Source: Limnohabitans sp. (lineage in GTDB: Bacteria; Pseudomonadota; Gammaproteobacteria; Burkholderiales; Burkholderiaceae_C). From it: DNA of 6,089 nt. The position numbers and the translations under genes were made by a program. Positions 1-6,089 of the stretch are shown piece after piece. Under the pieces are notes generated by a model. That model was given only the letters and a program-made list of their open reading frames with translations. It was not told where the DNA came from and did not search any database. The stretch is taken from assembly GCA_024641725.1 (NCBI GenBank), contig JAHECM010000113.1, positions 2,918 through 9,006 of the forward strand. Reading direction: 5' to 3'. Every line of letters begins with the position of its first letter. Within the stretch, counting starts at the first letter, position 1.

Positions 1-525
1 AAGACGTGCTTGGCCACCGAAGACGGGCGAGATCAGGTCACGGGGTTTCAGATGGCTGGCGAAATCATTGGTTTGGACGGCATCGTGAACGATCGCCACA
101 CCTGCGATGCGGTGGCGCTGGAAGACGCCGAAGTGTGCGTCATGCCTTTTGAAAGCATCGAGCAACTGTCACGCGAGGTCACGGCGCTGCAAAGCCATGT
201 GCACAAGATCATGAGCCGCGAAATTGTGCGAGAGCATGGCGTGATGCTGCTGTTGGGCAGCATGCGGGCCGAAGAGCGGTTGGCGGCATTTTTGCTGAAC
301 CTGGTGCAGCGCTTGCACTCCCGGGGCTTTTCTCAATCGGAGCTGGTGCTGCGCATGACCCGCGAAGAAATTGGCAGCTATTTGGGCCTGAAGCTCGAAA
401 CCGTCAGCCGCACCTTCTCGAAGTTTGTGGAAGACCGCATCGTCGAGGTCAAGCAGCGTCACGTTCGGATTTTGGACACCGAGGCCTTGCAGCGGCTGGT
501 GAACCACCAACCCGCCTGCCTCTGA
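1..525 (+). CDS. fnr: FNR-family oxygen-responsive transcriptional regulator (5' end missing)
   Basis: Cytoplasmic Crp/Fnr-type activator that responds to low oxygen through a [4Fe-4S] cluster. The window opens inside the gene, in frame at base 1, giving 174 visible codons. The N-terminal cysteine cluster that would hold three of the four cluster ligands is therefore not seen. Visible are the end of the cyclic-nucleotide-like beta barrel (codons 1-50), with C46 in the context EVCVMPFE matching C122 of E. coli FNR, then the long dimer helix (about 55-82), the AEERLAAF stretch after it, and the C-terminal winged helix-turn-helix. The recognition helix reads ETVSR (codons 133-137) and carries the E..SR triad (E133, S136, R137) that in FNR reads TTGAT half-sites. 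A perfect FNR box lies upstream of ccoN in this window, so this protein is the natural candidate regulator of the oxidase. It converges on the cluster and ends 33 bp from the neighbouring stop codon. The TTG at base 10 is an internal leucine codon, not a start. Confidence 0.95.
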   Translation, partial: KTCLATEDGRDQVTGFQMAGEIIGLDGIVNDRHTCDAVALEDAEVCVMPFESIEQLSREVTALQSHVHKIMSREIVREHGVMLLLGSMRAEERLAAFLLNLVQRLHSRGFSQSELVLRMTREEIGSYLGLKLETVSRTFSKFVEDRIVEVKQRHVRILDTEALQRLVNHQPACL

Positions 526-533
526 CCGCGCCC

Positions 534-559
534 AAAACAAAGGCGCCCGCCTGTCGCCT
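534..559 (-). terminator. Possible weak Rho-independent terminator at the end of the cco cluster
   Basis: On the minus strand, beginning at the last base of the small membrane protein's stop codon, AGGCG (559-555) can pair with CGCCT (545-541) around a 9-nt loop. A T-rich tract TTTGTTTT follows (541-534, sharing its first T with the stem). An alternative AGGC/GCCT pairing also exists. The stem is short, so efficiency is uncertain. No T-run follows on the plus strand, so it would not serve fnr in the usual way. Confidence 0.4.
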
Positions 560-855
560 CAGCAGCAACCTTCGCCATCGCGGGCACAGTCTTGGGGGCG
601 CTGGCCTTCGGGTACCGGGCAGCGGTTGACCTCAAAAGGCGACATGGACAGCAGTGTCGTCAAGCCGCTGGACACCATGGTCAAAGCCCAAAAGACAAAA
701 AATGCCAGCGTGTACACGCCCTGACGCGACACCGCCAGCGGGTGGCCAAACCACTGCAGGTCTGCCGGATCGACCAGCGCGAACACCAGTATTTCGAACA
801 AACCGGCCACCAAAAAAGCGGGCCAGGCAATCCACATCATGCGTTGGGCAAACAT
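559..855 (-). CDS. Small two-helix membrane protein with cysteine-bearing tail, unknown function
   Basis: A 98-residue protein that I cannot assign to a characterised family. It has two hydrophobic segments (about 7-28 and 47-70), the first carrying a buried glutamate (E21). The linker between them contains DPADLQWFGHP. After the motif LLSMSPFEVNRCP comes a short tail with C79, C90 and a terminal CC pair (C97, C98). By the positive-inside rule both ends are probably cytoplasmic, though the charge signal is weak. The start is ATG at 855: AGGAG (868-864) lies 8 nt upstream, whereas a GTG six codons further up would absorb that ribosome site. It follows the ccoH-like gene by 34 nt on the same strand and is likely the last gene of the ccoG transcript. 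The position suggests a role in oxidase assembly or metal handling, but that is only inference from neighbours. I recall similar unnamed proteins beside Burkholderiales cco loci, without having checked. Confidence 0.75.
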   Translation of the reverse strand: MFAQRMMWIAWPAFLVAGLFEILVFALVDPADLQWFGHPLAVSRQGVYTLAFFVFWALTMVSSGLTTLLSMSPFEVNRCPVPEGQRPQDCARDGEGCC

Positions 856-863
856 TGTTTTGT

Positions 864-868
864 CTCCT
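864..868 (-). promoter_or_regulatory. Ribosome binding site deciding the start of the small membrane protein gene
   Basis: Minus-strand AGGAG lies 8 nt before ATG 855. The longer frame from GTG at 873 would place this site inside its own coding region, so the downstream ATG is preferred. Confidence 0.7.
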
Positions 869-889
869 GTCACTGTTCAACAGCTGGTT

Positions 890-1156
890 TTATTTGGTTT
901 TATCGGGCAACACGCCCGTGGCCGCATGGTTGCGAGCCTGCATGGCTGGCGCCAGCGCAATGCCCTTGTCGGCCTGGACCGACGACACGTTCGACGAGGC
1001 CTGCTCGGTGCTCAGCACCGGGTCTTGCCCCTTTGCCGCCAGATAAAAAGTCACAAAGCTGGCCACCACCACAATGGCAGGCCCCGCCACCACCAGCCAA
1101 ACATGGGGAAAGTGCCACCAAGCGCGGGGCGCGGGGTTTGAAGTTGTTGAGTTCAT
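890..1156 (-). CDS. ccoH: CcoH/FixH-like cbb3 oxidase assembly protein, short divergent form
   Basis: An 88-residue single-pass membrane protein. The N terminus has a short polar stretch, then WWHFPHVW, then one transmembrane helix (about 18-41, rich in V/A with a GPA motif near its start). It then reads AAKGQDPV and a polar tail rich in S, A, Q and N. The WW..HVWLV..GPA..VVASFVT..LA...DPV pattern is what FixH/CcoH proteins of this group show around their helix. CcoH in other bacteria contacts CcoN and helps assemble or stabilise the oxidase. The usual YY..GL sequence after DPV and the periplasmic FixH domain are absent, so the protein is far shorter than the classical family. Its place directly after ccoG (21 nt gap) is the usual ccoH slot and supports the name. 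The Shine-Dalgarno is weak (an AAGG about 11 nt before ATG), suggesting coupling to ccoG translation. The assignment rests on the N-terminal part and synteny. Confidence 0.65.
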   Translation of the reverse strand: MNSTTSNPAPRAWWHFPHVWLVVAGPAIVVVASFVTFYLAAKGQDPVLSTEQASSNVSSVQADKGIALAPAMQARNHAATGVLPDKTK

Positions 1157-1177
1157 GTGCGTGTATGCCTTGCTGTG

Positions 1178-2647
1178 TCAGCGTGGAACCAAGAAAACCG
1201 ATTTTTCTTCCAACTCCCCGAGCAAATGCGCGCCGTCCTCAAAAGACTGGATATGGAATTGAATCGGGTGCGAGCCGGGCTTGGCCGCCTCGTAGGGCAG
1301 TTGCAGGCGCACCGACACCCAGCGCGATTCGGTGGCGTTGACCTCCCATGCCTGCTCATTGGCGATTTGCAGGCCTTGCAAGCCGGACACCGACAGTTTG
1401 AAATTCAGGGGTTTTTCGGCCGCGTTCATGATTTGCAGGCGATAGACATTCTCTAAGTTGCCCCCTGCCACGATGCGCGCCAGTGTGGTTCGGTCAGACA
1501 CCACATCCACCTTGAACGGCTTGCGCACGCTCAGGCTGACAAACAAGGCGGTGATCACCACCAACAAAATGCCGATGTACAGCAGCACGCGGGGGCGCAA
1601 CACATGGCGCAGGGTTTGCTTTTGCGACCAGCCTTGGGCCATGGCGTTCTCGGTCGAGTATTTGACCAAGCCGCGCGGGTAGCCGACTTTGTCCATCACC
1701 GTGTCGCACACGTCGGCGCAAGCCCCGCAACCAATGCACTCGTACTGCAACCCTTTGCGAATGTCGATGCCGGTGGGACAGACCTGCACGCACAAAGTGC
1801 AGTCCACGCATGCGCCCAGGCCCAATGCTTGGGTGTCGGCTTTTTTGGAGCGGGCGCCACGCGGCTCACCACGCTGTGCATCGTAGGTAACGATCAGGGT
1901 GTCTTTGTCGAACATGGCACTTTGAAAACGCGCATAGGGGCACATGTATTTGCACACCTGCTCGCGCATGAAGCCTGCGTTGCCGTAGGTGGCAAAGCCA
2001 TAAAAGAACACCCAAAACACTTCCCATGAGCTCATATTGCCCAAGAAGAACTCCATGCCCAGCTCACGAATCGGGGTGAAGTAGCCCACAAAGCTGAAGC
2101 CCGTCCAAATCGAAATGCCCAGCCAAATCAGGTGCTTGTACCATTTCTTGACCAGCTTTTCGAGCGACATGCCCGACGCGTCGAGCTTCATGCGTGCGCT
2201 GCGGTCGCCTTCGACCTTGCGCTCCACCCACATGAAGATTTCGCTGTACACGGTTTGCGGACAGGCATAGCCGCACCAGAGCCGACCGGCGATGGCGGTG
2301 AACAAGAACAAGGAAAACGCCGCAATCACCAAGAGTGCGGTCAGGTAAATGAAGTCCTGCGGGTACAGCACGATGCCGAAAATGTAAAAACGGCGAGCGC
2401 CCAAATCAAAGAGCACCGCTTGGCGCTGGCCCCACTCCAGCCAAGGCAAGCCATAAAACACCAACTGCGTCAGGAAGACCACCATCCAGCGCCATTTGGC
2501 AAAAATGCCCTGCACGCTGCGGGGGTAGATTTTTTGATGCGCCACATACAGTGACACCATTTTTTCATCGTCCTCAGTGGCGGGCTCGGTCAAAGGCACG
2601 GGCGTGATGGGCACAATTTTGCGCGGTGGTGTTGCTTTGGGGTCCAC
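1178..2647 (-). CDS. ccoG: CcoG (FixG/RdxA) polyferredoxin-like membrane protein, cbb3 oxidase copper assembly factor
   Basis: A 489-residue inner-membrane iron-sulphur protein. CcoG is known as a Cu(II)-to-Cu(I) reductase that feeds copper to the CcoN active site. Domains in order: cytoplasmic N terminus (1-50, with LYVAHQKIYPRSVQG), then helices near 54-70 and 98-120, then the WCGYACPQTVY motif (C125, C129). Helices follow near 170-190 and 205-222, then VCKYMCPYARFQ (C232, C236). Two [4Fe-4S] ferredoxin motifs come next: C280, C283, C286, C290 and C304, C307, C310, C314. A final helix lies near 353-372, with a periplasmic Ig-like domain (about 380-489). Length and all cysteines are normal for the family. 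The start is GTG at 2647, the first usable start in the frame. The next methionine, residue 30, would remove a plausible N terminus. The ribosome site is poor. A hairpin terminator separates the gene from ccoP, and a promoter-like element lies directly upstream, so ccoG may be transcribed separately from ccoNOQP. Confidence 0.96.
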   Translation of the reverse strand: MDPKATPPRKIVPITPVPLTEPATEDDEKMVSLYVAHQKIYPRSVQGIFAKWRWMVVFLTQLVFYGLPWLEWGQRQAVLFDLGARRFYIFGIVLYPQDFIYLTALLVIAAFSLFLFTAIAGRLWCGYACPQTVYSEIFMWVERKVEGDRSARMKLDASGMSLEKLVKKWYKHLIWLGISIWTGFSFVGYFTPIRELGMEFFLGNMSSWEVFWVFFYGFATYGNAGFMREQVCKYMCPYARFQSAMFDKDTLIVTYDAQRGEPRGARSKKADTQALGLGACVDCTLCVQVCPTGIDIRKGLQYECIGCGACADVCDTVMDKVGYPRGLVKYSTENAMAQGWSQKQTLRHVLRPRVLLYIGILLVVITALFVSLSVRKPFKVDVVSDRTTLARIVAGGNLENVYRLQIMNAAEKPLNFKLSVSGLQGLQIANEQAWEVNATESRWVSVRLQLPYEAAKPGSHPIQFHIQSFEDGAHLLGELEEKSVFLVPR

Positions 2648-2665
2648 GGACTTTGACTTTATGAG

Positions 2666-2705
2666 AATTAAAAATGGGCACCCAGCTCTTGTGAACGGGT
2701 GCCCA
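2666..2705 (-). terminator. Rho-independent terminator after ccoP
   Basis: On the minus strand a perfect 9-bp stem TGGGCACCC (2705-2697) / GGGTGCCCA (2683-2675) encloses a 13-nt loop and is followed at once by TTTTTAATT. It begins 20 nt after the ccoP stop codon and ends about 20 nt before the ccoG start. The plus-strand reading has no T-tract, so it works for minus-strand transcripts only. It would end or attenuate the ccoNOQP mRNA before ccoG. Confidence 0.85.
2667..2695 (-). promoter_or_regulatory. Candidate sigma70 promoter for ccoG inside the terminator
   Basis: Minus-strand TTCACA (2695-2690; 5 of 6 to TTGACA), a 17-bp spacer and TTTAAT (2672-2667; 5 of 6 to TATAAT) lie in ideal register. 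The -35 box is in the terminator loop and the -10 box in its T-tract. The predicted start of transcription is near 2660, leaving a leader of about 13 nt before GTG 2647. This is pattern matching only. T-rich tracts give -10 look-alikes often, so it needs mapping of 5' ends. Confidence 0.45.
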
Positions 2706-2724
2706 GGAGTTCAGTGCGGCAGCC

Positions 2725-3642
2725 TTACTTCGCTGCTGCGCTCTTGTTGTTGGACAAACCCCAGACATACGACGCCAACACATGGATCTGGCCTTCGGTC
2801 AGCTTGCTCGCTTGCGCAGGCATCTGATTGATTTTGCCGTTGTTGATCATGTTGACGATGGCGTTTTCGCCCCACCCGTGCAGCCAGATGTCATCGGTCA
2901 AGTTGGGCGCGCCCATGACCGGGTTGCCCTTGCCGTCCATGCCGTGGCAGGCGGCGCAGGCACCGAACTTGGACTTGCCCAAGGCAGCGCGCAGCGAATC
3001 GTGCGGGCTGCCAGACAGGCTCAGCACATAGTGGGCCACATTGCGCACATCGTCTGGTGAGCCTACCGCAGCAGCCATGGGGGGCATTTGCCCCATGCGG
3101 CCTTGGGTCAGGGTTTCTTTGATCTTCTCAGGCGAGCCGCCGTGCAGCCAGTCGGCATCCGTCAAGTTGGGAAAGCCCTTGCTGCCGCGCGCGTCCGAGC
3201 CATGGCACTGGGCGCAATTGTTCATGAACAAGCGGTCGCCAATGGCCATGGCCTGAGGGTCTTTGGACACGTCCTCCACCGGCATGGCTTGGAACTTGGC
3301 GTACAACGGTGCGACTTGCTCGTTGGCCTTGGCCACCTCGGCCTCGTATTGGCCTGCCGAAGTCCAGCCAAACTTGCCCGCAAAGCTGCCTGCGCCGGGG
3401 TACATGGCCAAATAGACGAACGCAAACAAAATGGTGATGATGAACAAGCCCACCCACCAGCGCGGCAGTGGGTTGTTCATCTCGCGCAGGTCGCCGTCCC
3501 AGACGTGGCCCGTGGTGTTGTCATGGGCCGTCATTGCTTTGGCTTTGCCGCTGAACCACAGCAGAAGCAAGCAGGCAATGATGCTGACCAGCGCGAGTCC
3601 GGCGACATACAGGTGCCAGAAATTGCTGATGAAGTCACTCAT
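2725..3642 (-). CDS. ccoP: CcoP, di-haem cytochrome c subunit of cbb3 oxidase
   Basis: A 305-residue subunit III that passes electrons from soluble cytochrome c towards CcoO. Two transmembrane helices lie at about 8-30 and 62-81, joined by a cytoplasmic loop with the FixP-type sequence GHVWDGDLREMNNPLPRWW. The periplasmic part holds two cytochrome c domains. The first has CAQCH (C143, C146, H147) with likely Met ligand M186 in GQMPPM. The second has CAACH (C229, C232, H233) with M274 in NQMPA. The two domains are recognisably repeated (F/A-PNLTD..WLHG...). Length is normal. ATG 3642 is preceded by AAAGGA at about 7 nt. The gene lies 35 nt after ccoQ and is followed by a strong hairpin terminator, so it is probably the last gene of the main oxidase transcript. 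There is no sign of truncation. Confidence 0.98.
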   Translation of the reverse strand: MSDFISNFWHLYVAGLALVSIIACLLLLWFSGKAKAMTAHDNTTGHVWDGDLREMNNPLPRWWVGLFIITILFAFVYLAMYPGAGSFAGKFGWTSAGQYEAEVAKANEQVAPLYAKFQAMPVEDVSKDPQAMAIGDRLFMNNCAQCHGSDARGSKGFPNLTDADWLHGGSPEKIKETLTQGRMGQMPPMAAAVGSPDDVRNVAHYVLSLSGSPHDSLRAALGKSKFGACAACHGMDGKGNPVMGAPNLTDDIWLHGWGENAIVNMINNGKINQMPAQASKLTEGQIHVLASYVWGLSNNKSAAAK

Positions 3643-3677
3643 ATGGATTCCTTTGATTTCTTGTCGAGCGAAGCGGC

Positions 3678-3818
3678 TCAGTCGTCTTGACCGAACGGCA
3701 GCCGGGCGGCTTCTTCAAACCCGGCTTGGTTGCGGCGGGCCATGGCCCACCAGCAGATGCCGATGAACACGGCAAATGTCACAACCGTCACAATGGCGCG
3801 CAGGGTGTTGATGTCCAT
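3678..3818 (-). CDS. ccoQ: CcoQ, small membrane subunit of cbb3 oxidase
   Basis: A 46-residue protein. CcoQ (FixQ) peptides help hold CcoP to the CcoNO core and stabilise the complex. The chain begins MDINTLRAIVTVV, has one transmembrane helix at about 8-27 (ending ICWWAMARR) and a cytoplasmic tail containing AGFEEAARLPF and the acidic end GQDD, the typical CcoQ layout. Three in-frame ATG codons occur: 3836 (overlapping the ccoO stop as ATGA), 3824 and 3818. Only 3818 has a properly spaced ribosome site (GAGGG, 7 nt away), so it is chosen. The longer forms would be 48 or 52 residues. It sits in the standard position between ccoO and ccoP. Confidence 0.93.
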   Translation of the reverse strand: MDINTLRAIVTVVTFAVFIGICWWAMARRNQAGFEEAARLPFGQDD

Positions 3819-3825
3819 GGTCATG

Positions 3826-3830
3826 CCCTC
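3826..3830 (-). promoter_or_regulatory. Ribosome binding site deciding the ccoQ start
   Basis: Minus-strand GAGGG lies 7 nt before ATG 3818. It is only one base from ATG 3824 and downstream of ATG 3836, so it favours the shortest of the three in-frame starts. Confidence 0.65.
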
Positions 3831-3832
3831 GT

Positions 3833-4459
3833 TCATTTGCGGTGGATGCCCATGCCTTGCAAGTAGGCAATGACGGCGTCCAGTTCGGTTTTGCCTTTCA
3901 CGTCCTCAGACGCTTTGGCAATTTCTTCGTCGCTGTAAGGCGCGCCCAAGGTGCGCAGACCCTTCAGGTGTGCTGGCAGGCTGGCCCCGTCCACCGGGTT
4001 TTTCTCAAGCCAGGCGTAGGCGGGCATGTTTGACTCAGGCACCACATCGCGTGGATTGGTCAAGTGGATGCGGTGCCATTCGTCGCTGTACCGTCCGCCC
4101 ACACGGGCCAAGTCTGGACCGGTGCGCTTGGAGCCCCACTGGAAGGGGTGGTCATAAACGAATTCGCCAGCCACCGAGTAAGGGCCGTAACGCAAGGTCT
4201 CTGCGCGGAAAGGGCGAATCATCTGCGAGTGGCAGTTGTAGCAGCCTTCACGCACATAAATATCGCGCCCAGCCACTTGCAGTGCGGTGTAGGGCTTGAG
4301 GCCCTCGATCGGTTGGGTGGTGGATTTCTGGAAGAACAAAGGCACGATTTCGACCATGCCGCCAAACAGCAGCACGATCAGGATCAGCACGATCATCAGA
4401 AAGTTGTTGGTTTCGACTTTTTCATGGGACAAGCCGCCGCCCGAATTGTGATTAGCCAT
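3833..4459 (-). CDS. ccoO: CcoO, mono-haem cytochrome c subunit of cbb3 oxidase
   Basis: A 208-residue subunit II that carries one c-type haem and hands electrons to haem b in CcoN. A short cytoplasmic N terminus is followed by a single transmembrane anchor (about 19-43), which keeps the cytochrome domain in the periplasm. The haem site is GCYNCHSQMIRPF with C73, C76 and H77. M145 in ESNMPAYAW is the expected distal ligand. The intervening blocks RYGPYS, DHPFQWGSKRTGPDLARVGG and YSDEWH are hallmark CcoO sequence. ATG 4459 is preceded by GAGGAG about 9 nt upstream, which begins in the ccoN stop codon (TGAGGAG). The gap to ccoN is only 13 nt, consistent with coupled translation. Its stop overlaps an ATG in the ccoQ frame. 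Length is normal and nothing is missing. Confidence 0.98.
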   Translation of the reverse strand: MANHNSGGGLSHEKVETNNFLMIVLILIVLLFGGMVEIVPLFFQKSTTQPIEGLKPYTALQVAGRDIYVREGCYNCHSQMIRPFRAETLRYGPYSVAGEFVYDHPFQWGSKRTGPDLARVGGRYSDEWHRIHLTNPRDVVPESNMPAYAWLEKNPVDGASLPAHLKGLRTLGAPYSDEEIAKASEDVKGKTELDAVIAYLQGMGIHRK

Positions 4460-4472
4460 GTTGTTTTTCTCC

Positions 4473-5909
<1,437 letters not shown>

Positions 5910-5912
5910 TTT

Positions 5913-5918
5913 CACCTC
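5913..5918 (-). promoter_or_regulatory. Ribosome binding site deciding the ccoN start
   Basis: Minus-strand GAGGTG is followed by AAA and ATG 5909, a good spacing when counted from GAGG (5 nt). The ATG at 5942 has no comparable purine-rich site. Confidence 0.75.
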
Positions 5919-5933
5919 GTTTTTGTAAATCAA

Positions 5934-5946
5934 CCGTGCCATTTTC
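5934..5946 (-). promoter_or_regulatory. Predicted -10 element and transcription start of the ccoNOQP operon
   Basis: If the FNR box acts as a class II site centred at -41.5, transcription should begin near 5934. The -10 hexamer would then occupy 5946-5941, which reads GAAAAT on the minus strand (4 of 6 to TATAAT). The register is as expected for an FNR-activated promoter with no good -35 box of its own. The leader to ATG 5909 would be about 25 nt. The position is calculated, not observed. Confidence 0.6.
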
Positions 5947-5968
5947 GCGTGTGTAACGGTCCGTACAC

Positions 5969-5982
5969 TTGATGCATATCAA
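5969..5982 (-). promoter_or_regulatory. FNR box upstream of ccoN
   Basis: The minus-strand sequence TTGATATGCATCAA is an exact match to the FNR consensus TTGAT-N4-ATCAA and is a perfect 14-bp palindrome. It is centred at 5975.5, about 66 bp upstream of ATG 5909. The regulator gene at the left end of the window encodes a recognition helix with the residues that read this half-site. The first T of the box is the last base of the final ccoS sense codon, and the ccoS stop TGA (5981-5979) lies inside it. Confidence 0.93.
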
Positions 5983-6089
5983 TCGTTGCGCAGTATCCGC
6001 TCACCTTCGGCCTCAATGTCTTCAAATTGCCCACGGTGGATGGCCCACCACAAACCACCCAAGATGAAGAACACCAAGCCCACCGACAG
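5979..6089 (-). CDS. ccoS: CcoS, cbb3 oxidase maturation protein (5' end missing)
   Basis: The last 36 residues and stop codon of a small membrane protein whose beginning lies beyond the window. What is visible starts within a hydrophobic segment (LSVGLVFFILGGLWWAIHRG) and continues with a short acidic cytoplasmic tail, QFEDIEAEGERILRND. The pattern of one helix ending in WA..RGQF/Y-D/E-D, then an ERIL.D end, is typical of CcoS. CcoS is needed for cofactor insertion into the cbb3 core, and its gene usually sits next to ccoI, the copper-exporting P-type ATPase, so ccoI is probably just outside the window. The frame is in register with the window edge (37 codons). The stop codon is embedded in the FNR box that serves ccoN. 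Confidence 0.9.
   Translation of the reverse strand: MSVGLVFFILGGLWWAIHRGQFEDIEAEGERILRND

Noticed and set aside
10..12. TTG as a possible start of the regulator
   Set aside because: The frame is open to base 1, and the codons before it (K, T, C) continue the conserved FNR beta-barrel sequence. It is an internal leucine of a gene cut by the window edge.
526..558. A terminator for fnr on the plus strand
   Set aside because: The hairpin-forming bases here are not followed by a T-run on the plus strand. Only the minus-strand reading has one.
592..1341. A 249-codon plus-strand open frame across the small membrane protein, ccoH and the ccoG end
   Set aside because: It runs antisense to three spaced minus-strand genes that have sensible start sites and membrane segments. 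Its translation is rich in R, P, C and A without recognisable features.
2843..2856. TTGATCATGTTGAC within ccoP as a second FNR box
   Set aside because: Only the first half-site matches. The second half is TTGAC instead of ATCAA, and it lies in mid coding sequence without a promoter context.
2780..3240. Repeated PNLTD..WLHG blocks in ccoP as a recent duplication
   Set aside because: The two cytochrome c domains are an ordinary feature of every CcoP and are well diverged at the DNA level.

Overview
The window carries most of a cbb3-type cytochrome c oxidase locus from a betaproteobacterium, probably Burkholderiales and Comamonadaceae-like. I infer this from protein style, moderately high GC, and the order ccoS-ccoN-ccoO-ccoQ-ccoP-ccoG-ccoH ending against an fnr-type regulator gene. 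No sequence comparison was run, so the family placement is an inference.

Layout, read from the right edge along the minus strand: the last 36 codons of ccoS (cut by the window edge) end inside a perfect FNR box, TTGATATGCATCAA. This box sits where a class II FNR activator site should lie for ccoN. Then follow the structural genes ccoN (catalytic subunit), ccoO (mono-haem c), ccoQ (46-residue membrane peptide, reported here from the raw sequence) and ccoP (di-haem c), tightly packed. A 9-bp hairpin plus T-tract follows ccoP, and a sigma70-like promoter appears to be built into the same bases. Next are ccoG (polyferredoxin-like Cu(II) reductase and assembly factor), a short divergent ccoH/fixH-like gene, and a small two-helix membrane protein with a cysteine-bearing tail of unknown function. 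On the plus strand, converging on this cluster with only 33 bp between stop codons, is the 3' two thirds of an fnr-type oxygen-sensing regulator gene (N terminus outside the window).

Together the genes form a low-oxygen respiration module. FNR, active when oxygen is scarce, would bind the box in front of ccoN and switch on ccoNOQP, giving a high-affinity proton-pumping oxidase. CcoG, CcoS and CcoH supply copper handling and assembly. There is no gene-free stretch over 300 bases, and no tRNA, rRNA, CRISPR array or mobile element is visible.

The core is well known and not a new system. Points deserving a second look are the terminator/promoter overlap between ccoP and ccoG, the FNR box sharing bases with the ccoS stop codon, the uncharacterised cysteine-tailed membrane protein, and the shortened CcoH.
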